Shown here one piece after another: positions 11,816-23,200 of a stretch of DNA of 64,000 nucleotides; within the stretch, counting starts at the first letter, position 1, and the number at the start of each line of letters is the position of its first letter. The DNA is taken from positions 62,001-126,000 of the forward strand of contig JAGHQL010000030.1 of assembly GCA_020080175.1 (NCBI GenBank). The letters run 5' to 3'. The position numbers and the translations under genes are program-made. Origin of the DNA: Glutinoglossum americanum. Its lineage: Eukaryota; Ascomycota; Geoglossomycetes; Geoglossales; Geoglossaceae. The notes beneath the pieces are model-generated. The model saw nothing but the letters and a program-made list of their open reading frames with translations, was not told the DNA's origin and did no database searches.

Positions 11816-13689
11816 CTAGCCCAAGAGGTCATCAAGGTCACCCCCGACCTTCTGACCACCCGATTGAGGCATTGGTCTCTGCTGTTGTTGTTGCTGTTGC
11901 ACGGGCGACGGACTCGTTCCCCAGATCCCGGCGCTCGCTTTCTGCTTCGCCAAGCTGGCTAAGTTTTGACTACCCTGGGACGGTGTGCCCGGCTTCTTGA
12001 CCCCCGCACTCGCTGTTGACCACAAGGACCCAAAAGCATCTGATGACGAGGATGCTGGCTTGGCGAGTTTGTTGGAAGGGGACGAAAGGACATTAGACGC
12101 ATTGGTGGCGGCAAGAGAGCCCGGTTGAGGTTGGGTCGGGGCGACAGACACGGAGGTGAAATAGTTTGGTTGAGAGCCTTGGTAGCCAGTCGGGCGTGGT
12201 GGTTGTTGAGCGATCGGAGGCGGTGGCGCGAAGGAAGGTGCATTTGAAGGGGTTATGGAGTCTTGGCTGGGGGCCGGCGATATTGAGGCGAAACCAACGA
12301 GATCATTCAGATTAGCTCCTCGAGACCCAGATACAGGCGTCGGAGCGGCGAAACGGGTGGTGGAAGAAGTAGTGGATGTGGAAGTAGGTGGAGGGAGTGC
12401 TTGTAAAGATGGTTGGGCGCTTTTTTGAGCGGAGGGTGGGGAGGCCGATTGGAAGTCATCAAAATCATCGTCATCTGCTCCACCAGATTGTAAAGTACCA
12501 AAGCCATCGTCGAGCATCGGCTGGACCGGTTTCTTCCCATTTGACGGCAATGTTGCTGCCTGGGCGGGCGAAACGCCTTCATCCCCGAAAGAGAATAGAT
12601 CCGGTTCAGGCTCATTTTTGGGAGGCTGTGCCTTCACGACTGCTTCTCGTCGAGCATTGACACTAGTTGCAGACCCCGCCGTTCGCCGAGGTTGAGATGC
12701 AACAGCACCTTCACTGTACTCGTCGTACTCTTCGAACCGGTCCTTACGGGAGCCACTACCGTTATCGTGAAAGCTTCCGGTGTTTCCACTGAATCCACCA
12801 CCATCCCCATATACTCCACCACTATAGCCACCGTAGCCACCGGCATCCTCGCTCCCGAATCCCCCATATCTGCTATCGCTACCACTAGAAAGCCCACCCC
12901 CAAAACTCATACCCCCTTCCGCCCCGCCGTACTTATTCCTTGTAGACCTTGCCTTCTTTCGCTCTGCTCTGATGCGGTCGACATCGCTAAGCAAATCGGC
13001 CAATTCTTTTGATCGATTGCGCACATTCAAGCCCTGATCTTTCCCGTTCTGATCAATGAAATGGAATTGGCGTAGCATTTTAAGGAGGGATAGGTGGGAT
13101 CGTGCATCGTCAATTACGCGTTCTGAGCCGTTCTTAATGAGGAACTCGAGCAATTGGAGAGCCTAAAGGAAGCCTTAGCCTGTGCTGTCGCCACTAATAG
13201 GTGTTCGCAAGTCCCGAAAGCATATGAGTTATGACTAACTTTGTAAATTTGTCTCCACTCCTCAGCGGACTTCTCTGTGAAACGCTTGTAGATCATCGGC
13301 ATAATTTCGTTCAAAAGTTGGCTTTAATAGGCGTGTTCAGTGACAGGCACATAAAGCCCACATGCCATAGTACTAACTAGCTGTATGTCCCATTTGCAAT
13401 TTCCTGCATCAGTGTCGAAGATGCGCCCCACGGCTCGTTGTTCGTGGCCTCTCGAACCTAAACCGCAGCCTCTGATCAGGACATATAACGAAGGGCGGCA
13501 AACAAAGTTCCAATACCTTCGCTTCCATCTCCGTATAATTCATCACCGCTACAGTCCAAGTCTTAGCTTAGGTCGAAGACGCCCAGAGCTGACCGACAAG
13601 GACTTACCATTCTGAACCTTTCGTACACCTGCCTTTAGGTCGTAAAGAGTTAAATTGCTCACAGTATCCTTTAGACTGTTGATATCCAT
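11816..13689 (-). CDS. ent3: Epsin-like ENTH-domain protein, Ent3 type
   Basis: ENTH adaptor for clathrin traffic between trans-Golgi and endosomes. Exons: 13689-13608, 13548-13517, 13457-13378, 13321-13240, 13162-11816 (540 aa). The ENTH domain fills about residues 1-150: VSNLTLYDLKAGVRKVQN, MNYTEMEAKV, NNEPWGASSTLMQEIA, NEIMPMIYKRF, EEWRQIYK, LLEFLIKNGSERV. The four introns lie inside the ENTH region, and exon 2 is only 32 nt. Downstream the protein is Gly/Ser-rich (residues about 190-250), then holds an acidic phenylalanine motif DDDDFDDFQ of the kind that binds gamma-ear domains of GGA/AP-1. A glutamine run follows, and the chain ends DLDDLLG, a clathrin-box-like terminus. The acidic motif and overall architecture favour Ent3 over plasma-membrane Ent1/2, which would carry UIMs and NPF repeats. 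Confidence 0.93.
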
Positions 13690-14631
13690 CGTGATAGCAG
13701 TGGGGGGAGAAACTTAATGGAAGTTAAGCCAAGTTGAACTGTGAGGAAGAGAACGGATTTCTAGGGAGCGTCGGTTCTTGTGTCCCTTTGACATGGCGAT
13801 TGTTCATTCACTCGTCCTCGGTGACTCGTCACGTGCTGGCCGGAGCCCTCCCTACCCAACCGAAAAATTTCTAAATTTCCCTGGAGAAAACTGCGCGGAA
13901 GCTGCATAGATCCCAATACATTGGACTATCAAATTGAACATCTTACAGTCATTTCTATCTTTGAATACAATCTCGTCCAGTCACGCCCAAACCACAGCTC
14001 CCCTGCCCGGAATCACCTGCAGCGGTATAATCACATTCGTCAGTCCCACGTATCATAGTGCGCCCGCCCCTCTCATCGAGGCATTTTCATCGACATCGCT
14101 GCACCACATCATCGACCCCGTCACTGCCCGAGTCCACCCCCATCAATCAACCGACCGTCAGCGGGGCGCTTGGCCGATTGCTCCTGCGTCCTTGCCATCT
14201 TTACACTGCGCCTGTACATACTGTGACATTACCAAGCAGCGACTTCCAGTAGAGTGTTGTCCTTTATTGCTGCGCTTCATTTTCAGCTTGTGACCCAGCC
14301 TCATTCCTTGTGTACAATAGAGCTGCAGGTGAGATTGCCCGATTGATCAGTGCCTGATGTTGGTGTTCGGCATGGGGGTCATATTGCAAGACATAACATG
14401 GTTGCTTAGTTGCTCTCAGGGACTAGTGGCCATTGCGGGGCATTTGGCTGACCGACTTGCGCGCTCACCCACCAGTTTAAAAACAACATGCCCCACCAAC
14501 CCCGCTTCTCTTCCATCCTTCACTTCTCTTCCACGCTTCTGCGCAACCCATCAAAGTGCTCAATCACCACTAGCCTTCCACCACATCGTCTCAACTCATT
14601 TTCCAGGAATTTTCACGCTTCGCCAGCAACC
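13690..14631. other. Divergent promoter region between ENT3 and cyclophilin
   Basis: About 0.94 kb of shared upstream sequence. It is C-rich on the plus strand (13960-14290 and 14460-14600), a pattern common ahead of highly expressed fungal genes such as cyclophilin. No gene is supported. Confidence 0.55.
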
Positions 14632-15469
14632 ATGACCGTCAAAACTTACTTCGACATCACTTGGCATGGCCCCAAGTTGGATAAGGACTGCAAACCTATG
14701 ACAGATGAACGCGGGAGTCCTATCGTTGAATGTGAGGACTTGTGCCATGCGTTCGATAAATGCCATCACCCGAGATAGTAATTGGATTGCACTAACTCTC
14801 AATTCGATCCTAGCTCAAACCGGAAGAATCGACTTCATCCTCTACGACGATATCGTTCCCAAGACAGTTGAGAACTTCCGTGCTCTCTGTACCGGCGAGA
14901 GGGGCTTCGGCTATTCAGGGTCGACGTTCCATCGTATCATCCCCCAGTTCATGCTTCAGGGTGGCGATTTCACCCGCGGCAATGTAAGTCATCTAGTCCA
15001 GATGTTCTAGCTGACACAAATATCCTTCCTTTCGTATTCCGGTCACTCATTTTCCCTCTTGAAATAATCACCCCCCTATCGTTTACTCTGGTACTAATGT
15101 ATCCTGCTGTATAGGGCACTGGTGGCAAGTCCATCTACGGCGAGAAGTTTGCGGATGAGAACTTCAAGATGACCCACGCAAAGCCTGGCCTTCTCTCCAT
15201 GGCTAATGCGGGCCCCAACACGTGCGTCTTTATTACCGAACACCCAGTATCCTATGGCTGTGCTAACAATTGCTTACAGAAATGGTTCCCAGTTCTTCAT
15301 CACCACCGTCGTTACTGGCTGGCTTGATGGCAAGCATGTCGTCTTTGGAGAGGTTGCCGGCGAGGACTCTATGCATGTTGTCAAGTCGCTAGAGGCCACC
15401 GGCAGCAGCTCAGGGAAGATTACCTATAAGGAACCCCCCAAAATCGTCAAGTCCGGTCAGCTCGAATAG
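14632..15469 (+). CDS. cypA: Cyclophilin A-type peptidyl-prolyl cis-trans isomerase
   Basis: Cytosolic proline isomerase and cyclosporin target. Exons: 14632-14731, 14814-14983, 15115-15221, 15280-15469 (188 aa). The active-site blocks are intact: [25 protein letters not shown], quoted as FHRIIPQFM then [43 protein letters not shown]; and [12 protein letters not shown] with the tryptophan needed for cyclosporin binding. The N-terminus, [14 protein letters not shown], carries a longer surface segment before QTGRIDF than yeast Cpr1; this longer form is usual for filamentous ascomycete cytosolic cyclophilins. The donor of intron 1 was placed at GTGAGG, which joins an S codon in phase 1 and uses a CTAAC branch site. 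No signal peptide is seen, so it is not the ER form. Confidence 0.95.
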
Positions 15470-15820
15470 CCGCGGAGGATGGAGATTAGTCTAACGATAG
15501 GCTTACATTATTCCAAGATTGCCTTCTCCCAAGGGAGCTTTTTAAAGTGTTACCTGAGGATGGTGGCGGTGATGTACTCAATACCGATGGGGGGATTTAT
15601 ACCGTAGATCTTCAGCATCACTCATTCAATAAATAATGATTGGGACTTGTTGCGATGTTGATCCATGCCGAACCTTTCGCCCAGTGAGGAGCGCAATCTA
15701 CGACCAGCGTGTAACCAACAACATCATGAGTAAATTGCAAATCTTTTAATCGCATCTTGGGTAGCCTGCACTTTTATTTGCTAGCCTACAGAGATTCGAT
15801 CGATTGCCCGTAGGATTCAA
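15470..15820. other. Convergent 3' intergenic region
   Basis: Space between the cyclophilin stop and the RPC34 stop. It contains AATAAATAA near 15629-15637 as a likely poly(A) signal for cyclophilin. Nothing else is seen. Confidence 0.6.
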
Positions 15821-16922
15821 TTATATCTCCAGCCACGTGTTAAAGTACTCGCAGCCACTCGCGCTGACAGGGCCACCTTCCTCGCAGAGGTTAAACACCG
15901 GGCATCTCCCACATGGTGCCTCTGTCAGCCCATTCCCACTGCCAGCCTCATCCCCCTCTGCAGGACGGCGCACCGCCTTGTAAGCTAACCCTCCCGTCGC
16001 CTTCTCCACTCGCCCATCGTAACAGAGAACCTCGAGAAGCTGTCGGATATCGTTCTCACCAAGAGACACATCTGTGATTCCTGCCAAACTCACCCAATTA
16101 GCGACATGCTGTACTGTAGGATAGCCTTTGTAGCCAGGTGGGAATGGCAACAGAGAGCTTCTGGCCTTTGTGTGGCGTAGTTTGGGTGTTTCGAATTCGT
16201 TCTTGAGGGCCTCTTGGATATCTGCTTGACTCAGCTTTCCTTTTCTGGGCTTTTCTGCCACGGCAGTACTGCGGTAGAAGCTCTTGCTGGTAACGAACTG
16301 CTCGATGGCATCCAGCAGTGCTGAAATAAACTCGTTGTCGAGCTCCGAGTCGGTGAACCAAGGCCCACCAGTGATATCCTCTGATGGGGTTAAAGATGCT
16401 AGCATATAAATCTTTCGGGTGGGGTATTTAACGTTTTTTATTGCCTTGATGTAATTGCGGCTTTCGAGAGATTTGATGCAGCGATTGAGGACGGATTGGT
16501 GGATATTGACCTTGTTCTTGAGATTCTTGGTCCAGATGCCCTCGCGGCCACAGGATTCGATATGAGAGTATATAAGAGCTTCATCTGGGGAAAGTATTTT
16601 GTACCTAGGATTTCCGGGATTAATTAGCAAACTGGGGTTCATTGGATGGGCGGGACACGCACTTGTTCGCGTCTTCTTGCTTCACCATCCTCCACACAGC
16701 CGACCCATCTGGCTGTATCAAGACCTTCGCGAGCCCCTCATCCATAAGAGCCTGGACACATTGCATTAGGGTACTTGGATTGCCTCCAGGGATTATGCCC
16801 ATGTCTAGTAAGTCGTGCTGGTTGAAGAGCTGATTGGCCGGAGCTTGAAGGCATTTCTCGTAGAGAGCTTTCTTAAGGCCTGAGTTGTCTGCACTGGCGC
16901 TGCCAATTGAAGATGAAGCCAT
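15821..16922 (-). CDS. rpc34: RNA polymerase III subunit RPC34 (Rpc6)
   Basis: Winged-helix subunit of the RPC82-RPC34-RPC31 trimer, which opens DNA and contacts TFIIIB at Pol III promoters. Exons 16922-16663 and 16604-15821 give 347 aa. The first winged helix includes LFNQHDLL and GLAKVLIQPDGSAVW. The second includes SPDEALIYSHIE, GREGIWTKNLK and SRNYIKAIKNVKYPTRKIYML. A third domain runs to the C-terminus. The last 28 residues hold a cysteine cluster, CGRC..FNLC...SGCEYF, equivalent to the 4Fe-4S site described for the human subunit. The start at 16922 (GCCATGGC context) matches family length; an in-frame ATG at 17015 would add 31 residues. The gene is divergent from STI1 with about 0.3 kb between starts. 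Confidence 0.93.
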
Positions 16923-17112
16923 GGCCAAAGTCTCCCTAAGACTACCAGCCTGCTGGGAGTCGCTGAGGCTCTTGTGCAGCAGTTGCGGGTTTCCAACGTC
17001 TAAGAAGGAACGCATCCACGTCACCGTTCTACCTATCTCCACGTGACCTGGGCGGTGAAAATTGCGGACATGGTGAGTGCGGCACGCCGTGCTGCACCAG
17101 CTTTGAGGTCGA

Positions 17113-17125
17113 GAATCATCTAGAA
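17113..17125 (+). promoter_or_regulatory. Heat-shock-element-like motif upstream of STI1
   Basis: GAAtcATCtaGAA, a three-unit inverted GAA array with one mismatch in the central unit, lies 114 nt before the STI1 start. STI1 genes are classic Hsf1 targets, so a functional HSE is plausible. It could equally act on the divergent RPC34. This is inference from a short motif. Confidence 0.35.
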
Positions 17126-17238
17126 AGTGCTTGCGGAGTAGCTACAAAACACTCGCTCACTCGCTCATCAACCACACTGAAATACCCATAGCAACCCTCT
17201 TTCACTACACAAATTATCAAAGCTTACTGTGTGTCAAA

Positions 17239-19233
17239 ATGGCTGATGCTCTTAAAGCAGAGGGGAATAAGGCCTTCACTGAGAAGCGGTTTGTCGAAGC
17301 TGCGTGGGTCTCTTCCGATTTCGTGTCATGTTTTTTGGGTGCTGACACCTAGAAGTGAGAAGTTTTCTAAAGCGATCGAGATTGAGCCCACTAACCATAT
17401 CCTTTATTCCAACCGATCCGGTGCTTACGCCTCACTCAAAGACTTCAATCGCGCACTTGAAGATGCGAACAAAACTACCGAGATCAAGCCGGACTGGGCT
17501 AAGGGTTGGGGTCGGAAAGGTGCTGCCCTCCACGGACAGGGAGACTTGCGTAAGTTTAGAATGCGAGAGTAGTGATACGAATTGGGTTTACAAGCGCTAC
17601 TAATGCCTACGATTAGTTGGAGCCCACGATGCCTACCTGGAAGCGCTGAAACTCGATCCTGCCAATGCTCAAGCTAAATCTGGGCTGACTTCCGTGAAGC
17701 GTGCAATTGATGCTGAAGCAGCGGCGGATGGTGTTTCTGGTGACCCAAGCGGTGGGCTCGGCAACCTATTCAACGACCCGCAGATGCTCCAGAAGCTTGC
17801 GAACAATCCGAAAACTCGGGCGCTACTGGCCGACCCACAGTTCATGGCCAAACTGCAGAGACTGAAACAAAATCCCTCTAACGTCGGTGAGGAGATGAGA
17901 GACCCTAGGTTCTTGCAGGTGATGAGCGTACTCCTGGGAGTGGATATGCAGTTCGACCAGCCAGGGGAGAGCAGAAGCGGCGATCCGCCGTCGTATGCCG
18001 CCTCAGCGGCCAGAGGACAGGAGGATACCCCCATGCCTGATGCTCAGCCCTCATCTACAAAATCTCAACCTTCGAAAGCCCCGGAACCGGAACCAGAGGA
18101 TGAGGAAACGATTGCGCTCAAGAAAGCCAAAGAAGAAGCAGAAGCAGAGAAAAAGTTGGGCACTGAATATTATAAGAAACGACAGTTCGACGCTGCTATT
18201 GAGCACTACGGCAGAGCTTGGGATCTGCATAGAGATATCACCTACCTTACCAACCTTGGTGCGGCTAAGTATGAAAAGGGGGATTACGAGGGTACTATTG
18301 AAGCCTGTAACAAGGCAGTCGAGGAAGGGCGAGAGGTGCGAGCGGACTTCAAGCTAATTGCAAAGTATATTCTAGCATTTTATAAGGATTGTGGATAAAC
18401 ATACTAAATCTGGATTCTAGGGCCTTTGCTCGCATTGGAAGCGCCTATGATAAGTTGGGCAATTCTGCCAACGCAATTCTCTACTACCAGAAGTCGCTGA
18501 CTGAGCACCGCACTCCTGAGGTCTTAGCCAAACTCCGCGCTACAGAGAAAGCTAAAATTGAAGCCGAGCGGCGGGCTTACGTCGACCCTACGAAAGCAGA
18601 AGAAGCCCGTGAAGAAGGAAATAAGAAATTTAAAGAGGCAGACTGGCCTGGCGCGGTAGCGGCTTACGGTGAGATGATAAAGCGCTCTCCGGACGATCCG
18701 AGGGGCTATAGCAACCGCGCTGCAGCCTTCATCAAGCTTATGACATTCCCCAGCGCGGTACAGGATTGCGATGAGGCACTGAAGAGAGACCCTAAATTCG
18801 TCCGCGCTTACTTGCGAAAGGCTCAAGCGTACTTCGCTATGAGGGAGTATAGCAAATGTCTTGACACTTGTACCGAGGCTTTGGAGGTGGACGAGACTGG
18901 TGCGAATGCGAGAGAAATTGAACAGCAGCAACAAAAAGCACTCCAAGCGATGTACAGCGCAAGAGAAGGCGAGACGGAAGAACAGACAATGGAGAGGATA
19001 CAAAGAGATCCTGAGGTGAGCAAGCTCCCTACCTCTAGCTTCACCATGGGGCGGGAATGGTTGATATGCATATCGAGTAGATTTTGGGCATCCTCCAGGA
19101 TCCAGTCATGCAGAGCATTCTCCAACAAGCAAAGGGAGATCCCAGCGCTCTGCAAGAGCACATGAAGAACGCTGGCGTGCGATCAAAAATCCAGAAACTC
19201 ATTGCGGCGGGTGTCATTCGCCTTGGCCGATAA
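17239..19233 (+). CDS. sti1: Sti1/Hop Hsp70-Hsp90 co-chaperone
   Basis: TPR co-chaperone that hands clients from Hsp70 to Hsp90. Exons: 17239-17303, 17353-17549, 17617-18364, 18421-19015, 19081-19233 (585 aa, compared with 589 in yeast). The order is as in Sti1: TPR1 (AEGNKAF, YSNRSGAYASL, KPDWAKGWGRKGAA), DP1 (NDPQMLQKLANNPKTR), a Pro/Glu/Lys-rich linker with KKAKEEAEAEKK as possible nuclear signal, TPR2A (GTEYYKKRQFDAAIEHY, YLTNLGAAKYEKGDY), TPR2B (EEGNKKFKEADWPGAV, YSNRAAAFIKL) and DP2 (QDPVMQSILQQAKGD..SKIQKLIAAGV). Carboxylate-clamp residues (N and K in EGNK, YSNR, RKG) are present. Intron phases were verified; the acceptor at 17352 gives AA-SEKFSKAIEI, matching the family. Confidence 0.96.
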
Positions 19234-20203
19234 GATCCCAATCCCCCACAGCTCCCTGACGGCTCTTTCGCGGTCGCGAGACCCAGGCACGAACTTACGA
19301 GGTTAGCAAGAGAGCGCTAGTGACAAAGTTATTCTAAAGGATATTGTGGTGGAGAGGAACGTCGCCAGTGATATGTAATGCTTGCTCTTTGACAATTTGC
19401 GCTTCTATTATTTCAGTAGGCATATCAAATAGCATACCCATTTGAGACCTTCAGCATGGTCCGCGCTCGTATCTATACCCATCGAAATGTGTCTCATCAT
19501 TGACCAATTACCAAGCGCTAAGCGGCCGCCACAGTGGCAAACGGATCAACAACATTGAATATTGACCGCTAAGCCTCTGCATCAGAAGAAATCTCAAACC
19601 TTCCACCCAATCCATTGACCTGCAGTGTGAGGTCTTTGGTACTGGCCACATGAAGCTGGTGCTTAACCGGATTGGATAAAAGACTGCAAGTTCAAGGCGC
19701 AATCCTGTTAAAAAGCAACAGGTATGAGCAAGATCTGACGCTCAAGAAAAGATCTGATTCGCAGCTCCACTCGTGACTAGAGCACAAAAGAGGCATAACC
19801 TGATTTAAGAAATCTGCAAGAGATTGAATTCGCGCCGATCAATTGGACAATCTCTGGCTGCTCGCTTGCATCACTATGTGCTTGGTCCAACAGATCCTGA
19901 GCTTGTAAAGGGTACTACGTATGCACGCCTGATAGCCTCAGCTTTTCTTATATTTCTCACATTACAATTTTCTTTCCATCCCACCTCGCTCATCCAAGAT
20001 ATTTTATGTACTGGAAGTCAATCGTAGTAGGCTTGGAATCCAGCGGCTGGGACCAGGTCCAAGCAAACATCATACGGGTCTCGGCCGGCTTCAAATTTCC
20101 CACCTCTTAGCTTCGCTACTACCGCAAGTTCACTCCTCTGCAACAGCAGCTTGCGCTTTAGCTACCAGGCAGCAGGTTTTTGCGTTCATAGCAATTCCTC
20201 GCA
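19234..20203. other. Intergenic region between STI1 and tricalbin
   Basis: About 1 kb holding the STI1 3' end and the tricalbin promoter. No coding frame, RNA gene or repeat is recognised. Confidence 0.6.
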
Positions 20204-23200
20204 ATGGCTTCTCAGGTTAGAGAGCTGAAGGCGCAAGGAGCTGAGGAGGCCTCTCGTGACCAGAGTAGCAACGTCACTTCGGAAGACGCTGAGAGGAAGA
20301 TCGTAGAAGAGTCGAAAAAGGCCGGATACCAGGCCTACCAATTCGATCCAGATGCGACACCCGAACAAAAGGCCGCACAGGCAAGGGCTGTAAGTGCCTA
20401 GCGGTCCAGCATTCGAACATGAACTAATGGCATTCAGCACCTGCCCCCGGGCTTTCACAAGGACAAAAAGCCGACAGGCGTCGCAGTCGCAACGGATATT
20501 GTAAGATCGATTTCTGGGTTAATTCTATTGCACCAAGACTAATTGATCTCATTAGGACGACGGAACGCCTGACCAGTATGATCTACCACCCCCAAGTAAA
20601 AATGGCGCTCTCGTGGGTATGGAAGCCAAACAAGAAAACGGGACATTGCCGGATGATGAAAACTCTCGCTGGGTAGAACGTACTGGCTGGGCGCCACATT
20701 TTGGCAATGGCGGTCTCCTCGAGTCTGAAAACGATGCATCTCTATTAGATCAACAGACTTGGATTGACAGCAATTTAGATGATAAGTTCTTCGGAGGTAA
20801 GGGTTTCCACCGGTACATTACCTTGGGCCGGATCACATACTAATGTTTTCTGGATTGGTAGACTGGTACCACAATGCCGGTGTCATTGCCTTTGCATGCT
20901 TATCTTCATGGTTTGTCGCTGTCGTCGGTGGCGGACTTGGTTGGATATTTATCGTCATGGCATTTTGTGCGACATACTACCGAACTTCTATTCGTCGAGT
21001 TCGACGCAATTTCCGGGATGATGTGAATCGTGAGATGGCCAAGAGTCGCCTAGAGACTGACGTTGAAAGCCTGGAGTGGATAAATAGCTTTCTCCTCAAG
21101 TTCTGGCCAATCTTCCAACCTATCCTTGCAGATACAGTCATCAACTCCGTGGATCAGGTTCTCAGTACTTCGACACCAGCATTTCTAGACAGCCTACGCC
21201 TCAAAACATTCACGTTAGGTTCAAAGCCACCTAGACTGGAACACGTAAAGACTTATCCCAAGGCAGAGGATGACATTGTTCTTATGGATTGGAAATTCAG
21301 TTTCACCCCGAATGATACAGCGGACATGACTGCACGGCAAATCAAAAATAAGATTAACCCGTAGGTTCAGTATCTTCACACTTGGTCGCCCAGCTTTCTA
21401 ACAATTATCTAGAAAAGTAGTCCTTGAAGTGCGGATCGGGAAGGCTATGGTAAGTAAAGGGCTTGATGTGATAGTTCAAGACATGGCCTTCTCTGGCTTG
21501 ATGAGGGTGAAAGTGAAGCTCCAGATTCCTTTTCCGCACGTCGACCGGATCGAGGTTTGCTTTCTGGAGAAGCCGGCTATCGACTATGTTTGCAAGCCTC
21601 TCGGTGGTGATACGTTCGGCTTTGACATCAATTTCATTCCTGGTCTTGAGAGCTTTATCATGGACCAAATCCACGCCAATATTGGGCCTATCTTGTATGC
21701 GCCTAATGTCTTCCCCATCGAAGTCGCAAAGATGATGGCGGGCAATCCCGTAGACCAGGCTATTGGCGTCTTAGCAGTTACTATTCATGGCGCTCAGGGC
21801 CTCAAAAACCCCGACAAATTCTCTGGTACTCCAGACCCCTACACCGTAGTGTCATTAAATAGTCGGGACGAGTTGGCTAGGACCCGGACTATCAAGGAAA
21901 ACGCAAGTCCTAGATGGGGCGAGACAAAATACGTTATCATCTCATCCTTGAAGGATAGTCTAACACTCCAGATATACGACTGGAATGAATACCGTAAGGA
22001 CAGAGAGCTTGGGACCGCTACTTTCGCCCTCGAGCATGTTGAGAAGGAACCCGAACACGAAAATCTTCGGCTAGAGGTCATGGCGAACGGAAAGCCAAGG
22101 GGAATCCTTCAGACCGACGTGCGATTCTTCCCCGTTCTCGAAGGACGCAAATTGGAAGATGGGAAGATGGAATCTCCTCCGGAGTCGAATAGTGGTATTG
22201 CTCGGTTCACAGTTGAACAAGCGAAGGACCTAGACGGCACAAAGAGCTTGATCGGCCAACTGAATCCTTATGCCGTACTGCTGCTGAACGGCAAAGAAGT
22301 TCATATTTCAAGAAAGCTCAAGAGAACTAACAACCCGATATGGGATAACGGGTCTAAGGAGATTCTGATCACTGATCGCAAATCGGCGCGGTTGGGATTG
22401 GTCATTAAGGATGATCGAGATATTGCAACGGATCCAATCATTGGAACCTACCAGATTAAACTTAATGACATGATGGAGATGATGGAGAAAGGCAAAGAGT
22501 GGTATAGTCTAGCTGGGGCAAAGACTGGCCGTGCCAAGTTGACTTTGCAATGGAAGCCCGTGCTCTTAAAAGGAGCGACTGGTACCGGTGGATACGTTAC
22601 TCCTATTGGTGTCATGCGCTTGCACTTTCAAAACGCTCGGAATCTGCGGAACCTGGAGACCGTCGGTAGGTCCGACCCGTACGTTAGAGTATTAGTCTCC
22701 GGCGTTGAGAAAGCAAAAACCGTGACTTTCCAAAATAACCTCAATCCGGACTGGGACGAAGTGCTCTATATTCCAATTCATTCAGCGCGGGAGAAATTGG
22801 TGCTCGAAGTCATGGATCAGGAGAATGTTGGGAAGGACCGCTCTCTTGGTGAAACTGAACTACCCGCAGCTGATTATGTCAGTGAAGCTGACAATGGTGA
22901 ATATCTCGTGCATGAGGAACGCAAGTTGCAATCTCAACTTCTTCGGATGCATGCCAGAGGCACACCGAAGGGAACACTTAATTTCACAGCTTCGTTCTAT
23001 CCTTGCCTCAATGTCGCAGAACCGGAGGAAGAAGAAGAGGCTGAAAAGGAATCCGAAAAGGGTGGCGAGAAAGAAGTCGACGAGGCACAGGAGACAGGGG
23101 GCAAGGGCGATAAAGAAGGCGACGAAGGAGGCGAGAGCGAGAACCACGCCAATGAGGAGCTCTCAAAACGGCTCTCTGAAAACGAAAAGGACCAAGAAGA

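Noticed and set aside
11881-11901. CTG/TTG repeat as a free microsatellite
   Set aside because: It lies in frame in the ENT3 gene and codes a glutamine run near the C-terminus.
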